Position numbers and translations under genes: made by a program. Under the pieces are notes generated by a model. The model ran no database searches, was not told where the DNA came from, and saw nothing but the letters and a program-made list of their open reading frames with translations. This document shows, one piece after another, positions 1 to 8,616 of a DNA stretch of 64,000 bases. Source of the DNA: G963665925 sp963678925 (GTDB taxonomy: Bacteria; Bacillota; Clostridia; Peptostreptococcales; Acidaminobacteraceae). Position 1 is the first letter of the stretch. Each line of letters begins with the position of its first letter. The DNA is taken from assembly GCA_963678925.1 (NCBI GenBank), contig OY787533.1, positions 2,170,001 to 2,234,000 on the forward strand, in the 5' to 3' direction.

Positions 1-1
1 T

Positions 2-907
2 ACAATCGCTGACGGTATCGCATACGTTGAAGCAGCAATCAAAGCTGGTCTAGACGTTGATACTTTCGCTCCAAGACTTTCATTCTTCTTTAACGCACAT
101 AACGACCTTCTAGAAGAAGTTGCTAAGTACCGTGCAGCACGTCGTCTATGGGCTAAAATCATGAAGGAAAGATTTGGTGCTAAGAACTCTAAGTCTATGG
201 CACTTAAGTTCCATACACAAACTGGTGGTTCTACACTGACTGCTCAACAGCCTGAAAACAACATCGTTCGTGTTGCTATTCAGACGCTTGCAGCTGTTAT
301 GGGTGGCACTCAGTCTCTACACACAAACTCTAAGGACGAGGCGCTTGCGCTTCCAACTGAAGATTCTGTACGTGTAGCTCTAAGAACACAACAAATCGTT
401 GCTTACGAATCAGGTGTTACAAACACAATTGACCCTCTTGCAGGTTCTTACTTCATCGAAGCTAAAACAACTGAAATCGAAGAAAAAGCAATGGAATACA
501 TTAAGAAAATTGATGATCTTGGTGGCGCGCCTAAAGCAATCGACGCAGGCTACATCCAACAAGAAATCATGGATGCTTCTTACGAGTACCAAAAGGAAGT
601 TGAATCTGGCGCACGCATCGTAGTTGGTATGAATAAATTCCAAATCGAAGAAGAGGCTCCAAAAGATCTTCTTAGAGTTGACCCAATCGTTGGTCAAATG
701 CAAAAGGACAAGCTTGCTAAGCTAAGAGCAGAGCGTGACAGCGCTAAAGTTGACGAAACTCTTGCAGCTCTACGTGGCGCTTGCGAAGGTTCTGACAACG
801 TAATGCCTTTCATCCTTGAAGCAGTTCGTGCTTACGCTACTCTAGGCGAAGTTTGTGGCGTTATGCGTGAAGTATTTGGTGAATACCAGCAATCAATCAA
901 TCTATAA
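2..907 (+). CDS. mcmA1: Methylmalonyl-CoA mutase, large (catalytic) subunit, C-terminal part
   Basis: The gene enters from the left edge; about 301 codons are visible, open from base 2 to the stop at 905-907. The readable protein carries the typical TIM-barrel tail of acyl-CoA mutases (a FFNAHNDL-type stretch, then QTGGSTLTAQQPENNIVRV, then GTQSLHTNS). The chain stops without a B12-binding domain, which is encoded separately by the next gene. This two-polypeptide form is known in archaea and some Clostridia. Isobutyryl-CoA or hydroxyisobutyryl-CoA mutase are related alternatives, but the adjacent meaB, epimerase and methylmalonyl-CoA decarboxylase genes favour methylmalonyl-CoA. It requires adenosylcobalamin. 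Confidence 0.93.
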   Translation, partial: TIADGIAYVEAAIKAGLDVDTFAPRLSFFFNAHNDLLEEVAKYRAARRLWAKIMKERFGAKNSKSMALKFHTQTGGSTLTAQQPENNIVRVAIQTLAAVMGGTQSLHTNSKDEALALPTEDSVRVALRTQQIVAYESGVTNTIDPLAGSYFIEAKTTEIEEKAMEYIKKIDDLGGAPKAIDAGYIQQEIMDASYEYQKEVESGARIVVGMNKFQIEEEAPKDLLRVDPIVGQMQKDKLAKLRAERDSAKVDETLAALRGACEGSDNVMPFILEAVRAYATLGEVCGVMREVFGEYQQSINL

Positions 908-961
908 TTCCAAGGTTGCTTGCAACTGAGAAAAATGTAGATGGCTAAAGTAAGATTCAAG

Positions 962-984
962 TGGGTTCATCTCGCGTGAACCCC
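962..984 (+). other. Intercistronic hairpin between mutase subunits
   Basis: GGGTTCA at 963-969 and TGAACCC at 976-982 form a 7-bp stem in the 109-bp gap between the mutase large subunit and the B12-binding subunit. Only a short T run follows, so it looks more like an mRNA processing or stabilising hairpin than a strong terminator. Its role is inferred. Confidence 0.4.
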
Positions 985-1016
985 TTTCAAAAGATACGGT
1001 TAAGGAGGATTCAAAA

Positions 1017-1412
1017 ATGGATCGACCAATTAGAGTTCTAGTTGCGAAGCCAGGTCTTGACGGACACGACCGCGGTGCGAAAGTTATCGCGCGTGCTCTA
1101 CGTGACGCTGGTATGGAAGTTATTTATACAGGTCTTCGTCAGACACCTGAGCAAATCGTAAGTGCTGCAATCCAGGAAGACGTTGACGTAGTGGCTTGTT
1201 CAATTCTGTCAGGTGCACATGCAACACTTCTTCCTAAAGTTAAAGAGTTGCTTGTAGCTGAAGGCGCAGACGACATTCTGTTTGTTGCTGGTGGCGTTAT
1301 TCCAGATGGCGACATCCCACACCTGAAAGAAAACGGTATTGCAGAAGTATTTACACCTGGTACTCCAACGGATGTGACTATTAACTACATTAAAGAAAAC
1401 ATCAAGAAGTAA
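1017..1412 (+). CDS. mcmA2: Methylmalonyl-CoA mutase, cobalamin-binding subunit
   Basis: A protein of 131 aa that is a free-standing B12-binding domain. The base-off/His-on motif DGHDRG lies at residues 15-20, followed by the SILSGAH and AGGVIP stretches that line the nucleotide-tail pocket of this Rossmann-like fold. The start has an AAGGAGG site at about 1002-1008. It should pair with the catalytic subunit encoded upstream to form the active AdoCbl mutase. The meaB gene follows 14 bp later, so the three genes form one functional set. Confidence 0.94.
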   Translation: MDRPIRVLVAKPGLDGHDRGAKVIARALRDAGMEVIYTGLRQTPEQIVSAAIQEDVDVVACSILSGAHATLLPKVKELLVAEGADDILFVAGGVIPDGDIPHLKENGIAEVFTPGTPTDVTINYIKENIKK

Positions 1413-1426
1413 GTCTGGTGATATAA

Positions 1427-2359
1427 ATGACTAATTTGGGTGAACGACTCTTAAAAGGTGAAAAGCGAGCAGCAGCTCGCTTGATCACCTTGGTAGAAAA
1501 CAAGGACCATGAAGCCTTCGAGCTTTTGAAATCTCTTTATAAGGAAAGCGGAAATGCGTATGTCATCGGTATTACGGGACCTCCAGGGGCTGGTAAAAGT
1601 ACACTGACTGACAAACTGGCGAAAGCTTGCCTTGCTGAAGGAAAAAAAGTGGGCATTGTTGCAATCGACCCCACAAGTCCTTTCACAGGCGGCGCCATTC
1701 TGGGTGACCGTGTCCGTATGAGTGATGTAGGCATGCATAAGAATGCCTTCATTAGAAGTATGGGTGCGCGTGGACATCTCGGTGGCATTTCTGAAGCGAC
1801 AGGTGCGGCTGTCAAAGTGCTTGATATCTACGGGTGTGATTATATCTTCATCGAAACGGTTGGCGTAGGCCAGTCCGAAGTTGACATCGTAAAAACCTGT
1901 GATACGACACTGATGGTAATGGTGCCTGGCCTAGGCGATGACATTCAGGCGATTAAAGCCGGTGTCATGGAAATAGGCGATGTATTCGCTGTAAATAAAT
2001 CTGACCGTGACGGTGCAAAAAAGACAGCACGTGAAATCAACATGATGCTGGACTTCAATAAAAAAGATTGGCGTCCGCCGGTTGAAATGGTCATAGCTGT
2101 TGATAATGAAGGAATCGACAAACTCATGGATGCGATTCACTCTCACCGTGATCACATGGTTGATACGGGACAGTTTATTGAGCGAAGAATCAAAAATGCT
2201 AAGACAGAAATCATTGATCTTGTTAAGGAGCGAATCGTCACACGCATGATGGATCAATCCTATAAGATAGAACTTGTAGACAAACTCAGCGAAGCTGTTG
2301 CGAAGCGTGAAAACAATCCGTACACAGCCTGCGAGACTATCTATAAGGAAATAGTGTAG
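1427..2359 (+). CDS. meaB: Methylmalonyl-CoA mutase-associated GTPase MeaB
   Basis: A 310-aa G3E-family P-loop GTPase. The Walker A motif GPPGAGKST is near residue 52, a VAIDPTSPF segment follows, FIETVGVGQSE contains the G3-type region, and NKSD serves as the base-specificity motif. MeaB proteins gate cofactor loading and protect or reactivate AdoCbl-dependent mutases. Its position directly behind the B12-binding subunit supports that role. The length is normal, and a terminator follows. Confidence 0.94.
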   Translation: MTNLGERLLKGEKRAAARLITLVENKDHEAFELLKSLYKESGNAYVIGITGPPGAGKSTLTDKLAKACLAEGKKVGIVAIDPTSPFTGGAILGDRVRMSDVGMHKNAFIRSMGARGHLGGISEATGAAVKVLDIYGCDYIFIETVGVGQSEVDIVKTCDTTLMVMVPGLGDDIQAIKAGVMEIGDVFAVNKSDRDGAKKTAREINMMLDFNKKDWRPPVEMVIAVDNEGIDKLMDAIHSHRDHMVDTGQFIERRIKNAKTEIIDLVKERIVTRMMDQSYKIELVDKLSEAVAKRENNPYTACETIYKEIV

Positions 2360-2367
2360 TAAATCAT

Positions 2368-2398
2368 AAGGCAGCTGACCTCTGCAGCTGACCTTTTT
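2368..2398 (+). terminator. Rho-independent terminator after meaB
   Basis: AAGGCAGCTG and CAGCTGACCTT can pair around a short loop, and a run of five T follows. It separates the mutase/meaB unit from the epimerase-decarboxylase operon. Confidence 0.65.
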
Positions 2399-2461
2399 AT
2401 ATGAAATAATGGACATCTCGGTAAAGGACGTTATGGCAGCTAAGATATTTAGTAATACTAA

Positions 2462-2490
2462 TTGTTGGAAACGTTTTTTTATGGGATAAT
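2462..2490 (+). promoter_or_regulatory. Possible promoter of the mce-mmd operon
   Basis: TTGTTG at 2462-2467 and GATAAT at 2485-2490 are separated by 17 bp. It lies in the 272-bp gap between the meaB terminator and mce. The -35 is only a moderate match and the region is AT-rich, so this is a candidate only. A CACTC-GCAA-GAGTG hairpin occurs at 2576-2589 in the presumed leader. Confidence 0.35.
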
Positions 2491-2549
2491 GACGAGTTTT
2501 AAAAATAAACTCAAGCACTCAAAATCTTTTAAATATTTAAGCTGATTTC

Positions 2550-2564
2550 TGATAATTATTATTA
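2550..2564 (+). promoter_or_regulatory. Fur-box-like sequence upstream of mce
   Basis: The 15-mer beginning TGATAATTATTAT differs by one base from the Bacillus-type Fur consensus (TGATAAT-N-ATTATCA). The surrounding bases are very AT-rich, so a chance match is quite possible. If real, it would link the decarboxylase operon to iron status. Confidence 0.3.
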
Positions 2565-2631
2565 TTAAATGTGTACACTCGCAAGAGTGGTTGTTAAAAT
2601 TAACTAAGAAACCTTTAAGGGGGACTACGAA

Positions 2632-3036
2632 ATGAAAGCACTAAAAGTTGACCACATCGGTATTGCGGTCAAAAATCTTGATGAAACTCTAAAATTCTAT
2701 ACAGAAGTACTTGGCCTAGAGTGCGAAGGAACTGAAGTTGTAGAAGAGCAAAAGGTTCGTGTAGCGTTCCTTCCTGTTGGCGACACAGAAGTTGAACTTC
2801 TAGAGTCTACTTCTGAAGATGGCCCGATTGCTCGTTTCATCGAAAAGAACGGTGAAGGTATGCAGCATATGGCATTCCGCGTAGAAAACATCGAAGAAGC
2901 TATCGCTTACATGAAAGAAAAAGGCATGCGTATGATTGACGAGACTCCTCGTTATGGCGCAGGCGGCGCGAAAATTGCTTTCGTACATCCAAAAAGCTCT
3001 AAGGGCGTTCTGGTTGAACTAAGCGAGCGAGTGTAA
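2632..3036 (+). CDS. mce: Methylmalonyl-CoA epimerase
   Basis: A 134-aa vicinal-oxygen-chelate fold protein with two glyoxalase-like halves. The metal ligands are visible as His in VDHIGIAV (residue 8), His in GMQHMAFRV and Glu in GVLVELSE. It interconverts the R and S forms of methylmalonyl-CoA and so joins the mutase to the decarboxylase. The start has an AAGGGGGA site. It is the first gene of the operon with mmdA, mmdD, mmdC and mmdB. Confidence 0.96.
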   Translation: MKALKVDHIGIAVKNLDETLKFYTEVLGLECEGTEVVEEQKVRVAFLPVGDTEVELLESTSEDGPIARFIEKNGEGMQHMAFRVENIEEAIAYMKEKGMRMIDETPRYGAGGAKIAFVHPKSSKGVLVELSERV

Positions 3037-3093
3037 TTTAATTACCATCTTCCGTTCAAGAAGAACTAAAAGAAATCCTTGGGAGGTACTTAC

Positions 3094-4641
3094 ATGTCTA
3101 TCAATAAGCTGGAAGACTTGCGTAAACGTCGTGCCGTTATCGAAGCAGGCGGTGGCGCTAAACGTATTGAAAAACAGCACAAAAATGGAAAACTGACAGC
3201 GCGTGAAAGAATTACTCTATTGTTTGATGAAGGTACTTTTGTAGAACTGGATGCTTTTGTTAAGCACCGTTGTACAAACTTCGGCATGGAGAAACTGGAA
3301 GCGCCAGCTGAAGGCGTTGTAACTGGCTATGGCCAAGTTGACGGACGTCTAGTATATGCATACGCACAGGACTTCACTGTTGTAGGTGGTTCACTTGGCG
3401 AAATGCATGCTGCTAAAATCTGCAAGTGTATGGACAATGCACTTAAAGTAGGTGCACCAGTCGTTGGTCTGAATGACTCAGGCGGCGCGCGTATTCAGGA
3501 AGCAGTTGATGCACTTTCTGGCTATGGTAGAATTTTCTACAAAAACACGCTAGCATCAGGTGTAATCCCTCAGATTACAGCAATCATGGGTCCATGTGCT
3601 GGTGGTGCGGTTTATTCTCCTGCACTGACAGACTTCATCTTCATGGTTGACAAGACATCACAGATGTTCATCACTGGTCCACAGGTAATCAAAACTGTAA
3701 CAGGCGAAGAAGTATCTGCAGAAGCACTTGGTGGCGCTATGACGCACAACCAGACTTCAGGTGTTGCTCAATACATCGCTTCAAATGACGAAGAGTGTAT
3801 CGCACAAATCAGAAGACTACTCAGCTTCCTTCCATCAAACAACATGGAAACAGCACCTGTATACGAGTCTGCTGATGATGTGAATGCAATCATCGAAGAG
3901 CTTAACACAATTATTCCTGATAACTCAAACAAGCCTTACGATATGAAAGATGTTATTTCAGCAATCGTTGACGGCGGCGATTTCTTTGAGTATCAGCCAT
4001 ACTTTGCACAAAACATCCTGACAGGTTTTGCGCGTATCGGCGGAAAATCAGTTGGTATCATTGCAAACCAGCCTAAGTTCCTTGCTGGTTGCCTAAACAT
4101 TGACGCATCTGACAAGTCTGCACGTTTCATCCGTACTTGTGATGCATTCAATATTCCACTGCTAAACATTATCGACGTTCCTGGATTCCTTCCTGGTACA
4201 AGCCAAGAGTACGGCGGCATCATCCGTCACGGCGCAAAAATGCTTTACGCTTACTCAGAAGCTACAGTGCCTAAGGTATCACTGATCGTTCGTAAGGCAT
4301 ACGGTGGTTCTTACCTAGCAATGTGTTCTAAAGACCTTGGCGCTGACGTAGTTCTAGCTTGGCCAAATGCGGAAATCGCAGTTATGGGTCCTCAAGGTGC
4401 TGCGAACATCATCTTCCGTAAGGATATTTCAGATGCTAAAAATCCTGCTGAAATGCGTCAAAAGAAAGTTGACGAGTACACAGCAGAATTTGCAACACCA
4501 TACAAAGCAGCAGAACGTGGATTCGTTGACGATGTTATCGAGCCTGCTGCAACACGTCCAAGACTGGTTGACGCATTTGACATGCTGGCTGGCAAACGTG
4601 AAAGCCGTCCTGCTAAGAAGCACGGCAATATTCCGCTATAA
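3094..4641 (+). CDS. mmdA: Methylmalonyl-CoA decarboxylase, alpha (carboxyltransferase) subunit
   Basis: A 515-aa crotonase-fold carboxyltransferase of the PccB/MmdA family. The start is placed at ATG 3094 because GGGAGG lies at 3081-3086; the upstream in-frame TTG at 3079 overlaps that site. Glycine-rich oxyanion-hole segments are visible in both halves (NDSGGARIQE, then GPCAGGAVYSPA; later DVPGFLPGTSQE and KAYGGSYLAM). It moves the carboxyl group of (S)-methylmalonyl-CoA onto the biotin of MmdC. Its neighbours, a membrane beta subunit and a biotin carrier, mark a Na+-pumping decarboxylase rather than propionyl-CoA carboxylase. Confidence 0.94.
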   Translation: MSINKLEDLRKRRAVIEAGGGAKRIEKQHKNGKLTARERITLLFDEGTFVELDAFVKHRCTNFGMEKLEAPAEGVVTGYGQVDGRLVYAYAQDFTVVGGSLGEMHAAKICKCMDNALKVGAPVVGLNDSGGARIQEAVDALSGYGRIFYKNTLASGVIPQITAIMGPCAGGAVYSPALTDFIFMVDKTSQMFITGPQVIKTVTGEEVSAEALGGAMTHNQTSGVAQYIASNDEECIAQIRRLLSFLPSNNMETAPVYESADDVNAIIEELNTIIPDNSNKPYDMKDVISAIVDGGDFFEYQPYFAQNILTGFARIGGKSVGIIANQPKFLAGCLNIDASDKSARFIRTCDAFNIPLLNIIDVPGFLPGTSQEYGGIIRHGAKMLYAYSEATVPKVSLIVRKAYGGSYLAMCSKDLGADVVLAWPNAEIAVMGPQGAANIIFRKDISDAKNPAEMRQKKVDEYTAEFATPYKAAERGFVDDVIEPAATRPRLVDAFDMLAGKRESRPAKKHGNIPL

Positions 4642-4700
4642 GAGGCCCTATCAAAGAGCGTAATCTAAAGGATAAACTTTAGATATAGAGAGGTGAAACC

Positions 4701-5114
4701 ATGGAACTAATGACAAGGTTTGCAGACCCGACTCTGATAGAGCAGATGAGTTTAGGAGAGAAAGTCTACGCATCGCTGTTTACAACAGCACTAGGTATGC
4801 TCATTACTTTCTGTGCCTTGATTGTACTGTGGGGTCTGACAGCATTCTACTCAAAACTGGTTCAAAATGCAGAAGCTAAAAAGAGCGCAGGCTCAGTTAC
4901 AAATGTAACGCCAACACCTGCACCTGCAGCGGCTCCAGCAGCAAAGCCAGAAGAAGATGATGAAGAGCTTGTTGCAGTTATTTCTGCTGCAATCGCTGCA
5001 TCACTTGGAACATCAATGCACAATATCGTAGTAAGAAGCATTGTGCGTGTTCAAGACCAAACACCAGCTTGGGGACAATCTGGTCGTGTAGATCAAATGA
5101 ATGCACGTTTTTAG
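4701..5114 (+). CDS. mmdD: Methylmalonyl-CoA decarboxylase, delta/gamma-type membrane subunit (OadG family)
   Basis: A 137-aa protein with one membrane span at about residues 30-53, an Ala/Pro-rich linker (residues 72-88) and a charged C-terminal part ending GRVDQMNARF. OadG/MmdD proteins hold the decarboxylase complex together at the membrane. The start has a GAGAGGTGA site at about 4688-4696. It lies between mmdA and the biotin carrier, the usual place in these operons. Confidence 0.88.
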   Translation: MELMTRFADPTLIEQMSLGEKVYASLFTTALGMLITFCALIVLWGLTAFYSKLVQNAEAKKSAGSVTNVTPTPAPAAAPAAKPEEDDEELVAVISAAIAASLGTSMHNIVVRSIVRVQDQTPAWGQSGRVDQMNARF

Positions 5115-5199
5115 GTAAGCGTAAAATCGTATCTTATATGACGATCAATATTCGGTATTAGAAAAAATCTAATCATAGAGAAATCTGGGAGGATGGATC

Positions 5200-5598
5200 A
5201 TGAAAAAGTTCAACGTTACGGTAAACGGTAAAACATACGAAGTAGATGTAGAAGAAATCGGCGGCGTGGCAAGCGCACCAGTTGCAAGACCAGCTGCAGC
5301 ACCTCGCGCAGCAGCACCAGCTCCTGCAGCAGCACCTAAGGCAGCACCAGCTCCTGCGGCAGCACCTGCAGCAGTTCCAGCAGGCGGCAGCACAGTTTCG
5401 GCTCCAATGCCTGGTACAGTTCTTGACATCAAAGTTGCTGCTGGCGACTCTGTATCAAACGGTCAAGTTCTAATGGTTCTTGAAGCAATGAAAATGGAAA
5501 ACGAAATTATGGCACCTTGCGACGGTAAAGTTGTAAGTGTTAATGTCAACAAAGGCGCATCTGTAAACTCTGGAGACGTTATGATCGTTATCGGATAG
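5200..5598 (+). CDS. mmdC: Biotin carrier subunit of methylmalonyl-CoA decarboxylase
   Basis: A 132-aa protein: a short N-terminal segment, a flexible Ala/Pro linker (about residues 27-66) and a C-terminal biotinyl domain. The biotinylation site EAMKMEN places the modified lysine at residue 98. It shuttles carboxyl groups between MmdA and the membrane pump MmdB. Biotinylation would be done by the BirA encoded about 1.9 kb downstream. The start has a GGGAGGA site at 5187-5193. Confidence 0.95.
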   Translation: MKKFNVTVNGKTYEVDVEEIGGVASAPVARPAAAPRAAAPAPAAAPKAAPAPAAAPAAVPAGGSTVSAPMPGTVLDIKVAAGDSVSNGQVLMVLEAMKMENEIMAPCDGKVVSVNVNKGASVNSGDVMIVIG

Positions 5599-5645
5599 TT
5601 TTCCGACTTCAGATTATACGATTATGAGCGAAAGGAGCGAAACAG

Positions 5646-6887
5646 ATGATTCAAGCAATAATAGACTTTTGGGGGTCTACTGGTTTCAATGCTCTGATTG
5701 AAAACATGCTGTGGGGCAACGTGCTAATGATTGCCGTATCCTGTGTCCTGCTGTATCTAGCAATCGCAAAGGGATTTGAGCCCCTGCTGCTTATACCGAT
5801 CGCATTCGGTATGCTGCTGACGAACCTGCCGCTTGCAGGTCTGATGGCAAACCCGACGTCGCACCTTGGAGCAATCCATGAGTCGGCTCACGGTTTTTCC
5901 AAAATCGTCGTGGACCCTGAAATAATGAAAAACATGCCTGACCTGGCGCTTTCCATAAGCGAGCCGGGCGGTCTTCTGTACTACCTGTACCAAGGTGATG
6001 CGCTGGGTATCTTCCCACCAATCATCTTCATGGGCGTTGGCGCGATGACAGACTTCGGTCCACTGATCGCCAACCCAAGATCTCTGCTGCTGGGTGCAGC
6101 GGCACAGTTCGGTATCTTTACAACATTTATCGGCGCAATCGCTTCTGGTCTGTTCAACGCACAGGAAGCAGCGTCAATCGGTATCATCGGTGGTGCTGAC
6201 GGTCCTACTGCAATCTTCCTAACATCGAAGCTTGCACCGCACCTTCTTGGCCCAATCGCCGTAGCGGCATACTCATACATGGCGCTAGTACCGGTAATCC
6301 AGCCACCAATCATGAAAGCACTTACGACTAAAGAAGAGCGTATGATCAAGATGGACCAGCTTCGTCCTGTATCAAAGCTTGAAAAAATGCTGTTCCCAAT
6401 CCTTGTAACAATCCTTGTTACACTGATTGTACCGCCAGCTGGTACCCTGGTAGGCATGCTGATGCTGGGTAACCTGTTCAAGGAATCTGGTATGGTGGCA
6501 CGTCTTGAAGATACAGCTAAGAATGCCCTGATCAACATCATCACAATCTTCCTGGGTCTATCTGTTGGCGCGACTGCAACAGCAGAACAGTTCCTTAAGA
6601 TTGAGACACTGGCAATCATCTGCCTGGGTGTCATCGCATTCGGTATCGGAACAGGCGCAGGCGTACTGCTTGCAAAAGTCATGAACAAGCTCTCAGGTGG
6701 TAAAATCAATCCGCTTATCGGTTCGGCAGGCGTATCTGCAGTACCGATGGCAGCCCGTGTATCACAGGTTGTGGGTCAGAAAGAGAACCCATCCAACTTC
6801 CTGCTCATGCATGCCATGGGACCAAACGTTGCCGGTGTTATCGGCTCGGCGGTTTCCGCAGGCGTTCTGCTTTCACTATTTGGTTAA
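5646..6887 (+). CDS. mmdB: Na+-translocating decarboxylase beta subunit
   Basis: A 413-aa polytopic membrane protein that decarboxylates carboxybiotin and exports Na+. The family signature GGADGPTAIF carries the essential Asp (D203 in oxaloacetate decarboxylase OadB). The late segment INPLIGSAGVSAVPMAARVSQ keeps the Asn, Gly, Ser and Arg positions assigned to the Na+ site in OadB. Length is close to the family norm of about 400-430 aa. It is the last gene of the operon, before a strong terminator. Confidence 0.95.
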   Translation: MIQAIIDFWGSTGFNALIENMLWGNVLMIAVSCVLLYLAIAKGFEPLLLIPIAFGMLLTNLPLAGLMANPTSHLGAIHESAHGFSKIVVDPEIMKNMPDLALSISEPGGLLYYLYQGDALGIFPPIIFMGVGAMTDFGPLIANPRSLLLGAAAQFGIFTTFIGAIASGLFNAQEAASIGIIGGADGPTAIFLTSKLAPHLLGPIAVAAYSYMALVPVIQPPIMKALTTKEERMIKMDQLRPVSKLEKMLFPILVTILVTLIVPPAGTLVGMLMLGNLFKESGMVARLEDTAKNALINIITIFLGLSVGATATAEQFLKIETLAIICLGVIAFGIGTGAGVLLAKVMNKLSGGKINPLIGSAGVSAVPMAARVSQVVGQKENPSNFLLMHAMGPNVAGVIGSAVSAGVLLSLFG

Positions 6888-6948
6888 TCCAGATTTGAAA
6901 GCGACCATTCTGATTTAGAATTAAGGTTAATCTATTCATTTAAAAGAG

Positions 6949-6989
6949 ACGCTGTGATAAGAACGATGGTTCTTGTCACAGCGTTTTTT
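6949..6989 (+). terminator. Rho-independent terminator of the mmd operon
   Basis: A 16-nt arm at 6949-6964 (from ACGCTGTGA) pairs with 6969-6984 around the loop GATG with almost no mismatch, followed by TTTTT. It is among the strongest terminators in the window. Confidence 0.9.
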
Positions 6990-6994
6990 AATGC

Positions 6995-7342
6995 ATGCAG
7001 TATTCTAAAAAAGCACCAGATTATCTGATACTCATACACGGATTCCGAATAGGGTACAAAACGAACCTTCATGAAGGAAATGCTCAGACTACAAAGTCTC
7101 CTGAAAAAATTGTGGTCTTGTCCGAAGTTGATGGAGACTTCAAACCGCCCCTGATTGATAAGGTGTCAAAACCAGGGTGGGTCATAGTGAGCTATAATAT
7201 CTGGTCTCAGATTGAACTGGAAGAGTTTTATGCAGACTTTGCCAAGGCGCTTAAGGAATCCTTAGGGGACCGTATTGGGGGCAGAGAGGCAATGAGAATG
7301 ACCACCTTAAACACCTTTTACGAGGTCATTGATCTGAACTGA
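6995..7342 (+). CDS. Hypothetical protein, possibly a 5'-truncated gene
   Basis: An open frame of 115 codons that I do not recognise. There is no signal peptide, membrane span or known motif; the middle reads KPGWVIVSYNIWSQIELEEFYADF and looks like a compact soluble protein. No ribosome binding site precedes the ATG at 6995, which is only a few bases after the mmd terminator. The true start may therefore lie inside, or the gene may be a remnant. No promoter is evident. Treat expression as unproven. Confidence 0.4.
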   Translation: MQYSKKAPDYLILIHGFRIGYKTNLHEGNAQTTKSPEKIVVLSEVDGDFKPPLIDKVSKPGWVIVSYNIWSQIELEEFYADFAKALKESLGDRIGGREAMRMTTLNTFYEVIDLN

Positions 7343-7437
7343 GAATGTCCCTGTATTTTGTGTGCTGTGAACCTATGAAATAAGCAATCCATCTCCGTGC
7401 AAGACTGCGTGTTTTGTGCATTGCCTGGGAAACATTG

Positions 7438-7446
7438 TGCTATAAT
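7438..7446 (+). promoter_or_regulatory. Extended -10 promoter of birA
   Basis: TGCTATAAT (TG at 7438-7439, TATAAT at 7441-7446) is a perfect extended -10. No good -35 lies at 17 bp, as is usual for extended -10 promoters. It would start transcription near 7453, which rules out the far-upstream in-frame ATG at 7414 as the birA start. Confidence 0.6.
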
Positions 7447-7473
7447 AGGGCTAGGATTACGACAGGCAGTATC

Positions 7474-8484
7474 ATGAATGAAAATACGGATGTGATATAT
7501 ATGAAATCTAAAGTAATAGAAGCCCTTAAGGCACATACACATACTTTTCTTTCTGGTGAGGAACTGAGTCAGAAGCTGGGTGTGTCACGGACGGCTGTAT
7601 GGAAGGTCATAAAACAGCTGAAGGAAGAAGGCTATCAGATTGAGTCCGTTTCCCGAAAGGGCTACAGACTGGTACATGAGGCAGACAGTATTAATGCCGA
7701 GGCTCTGAAGGTAGAGCTTCGAGACGTAAAGCTGATAACGGGAATCGAGCATTTTGATAGTATTGATTCCACAAATACATACGCAAAGCAGCTGGCTGCA
7801 GCTGGAGCAAAAGAGGGAACCCTTGTCATTTCCGACGAGCAGACAAAAGGACGCGGGCGGCTGGGACGTGACTGGACATCTCCCAAAGGTACGGGTATCT
7901 GGATGTCTCTTGTCCTGAGACCTGATATCGAACCCATGCATGCTGCAAAAATGACACAGATTGCAGCAGCAGCGATGAATGCGGCAATTGTCAAAGTTAC
8001 TGGTCTTGATGCAGGCATCAAATGGCCTAATGATATCATCGTAAATAAGCGCAAGACATGTGGCATTCTTACGGAAATGAGTGCTGAGCTGAATACGGTG
8101 AGCTATGTTGTTGTGGGAATCGGTGTCAACGTCAATGTGGATGTCTTTCCCGAGGACATTCGGGACAAGGCGACATCGCTAAAGATTGAAACAGGCGAGG
8201 CAATTCGAAGACAGGATATTGTTGTCGCGTTTGCACGGGCATTCGAAACCTTCTATCATGCGTATATTAATGAAAACAATTTTGGACTGACACTTGAATA
8301 CTGTAAAAACAATTCTGTGACACTTGGACAGCGCGTGCGTATTATACATAGAAGTGAGACGCTTTTTGGTGATGCGGTAGATCTGAATGACGACGGAGAG
8401 CTGCTCGTAAGATTCGATAACGGGGAAGTGAAACCAGTTTTCTACGGTGAGGTTTCAGTGCGTGGATTGACGGATTATATATAA
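7474..8484 (+). CDS. birA: Bifunctional biotin-[acetyl-CoA-carboxylase] ligase / biotin repressor
   Basis: An N-terminal winged helix-turn-helix (LSGEELSQKLGVSRTAVWKVIKQL, about residues 24-47) is followed by the ligase domain. The biotinyl-AMP loop GRGRLGRDW and the KWPNDI motif are both present, and a small C-terminal domain closes the protein. It is therefore the regulator-ligase form. The start is ATG 7474 or ATG 7501; neither has a strong ribosome site, and 7474 is given as the longer option downstream of the promoter. A likely substrate encoded nearby is the MmdC biotin domain. Confidence 0.92.
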   Translation: MNENTDVIYMKSKVIEALKAHTHTFLSGEELSQKLGVSRTAVWKVIKQLKEEGYQIESVSRKGYRLVHEADSINAEALKVELRDVKLITGIEHFDSIDSTNTYAKQLAAAGAKEGTLVISDEQTKGRGRLGRDWTSPKGTGIWMSLVLRPDIEPMHAAKMTQIAAAAMNAAIVKVTGLDAGIKWPNDIIVNKRKTCGILTEMSAELNTVSYVVVGIGVNVNVDVFPEDIRDKATSLKIETGEAIRRQDIVVAFARAFETFYHAYINENNFGLTLEYCKNNSVTLGQRVRIIHRSETLFGDAVDLNDDGELLVRFDNGEVKPVFYGEVSVRGLTDYI

Positions 8485-8616
8485 GAATAAATTCTGTTGC
8501 AAAACATGAATGTTCGTGATAGGATTTATTTTGCGTGAAGCACTTGTTTATACATGAAGACAACCCGACTGCAGTGCGAGAGCATATAGGGCAGCGGGGA
8601 AGGAGAAGGTGAAACC

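Noticed and set aside
5169..5432. Minus-strand Ala/Gly-rich frame opposite mmdC.
   Set aside because: It is the reverse reading of the Ala/Pro linker of the biotin carrier.
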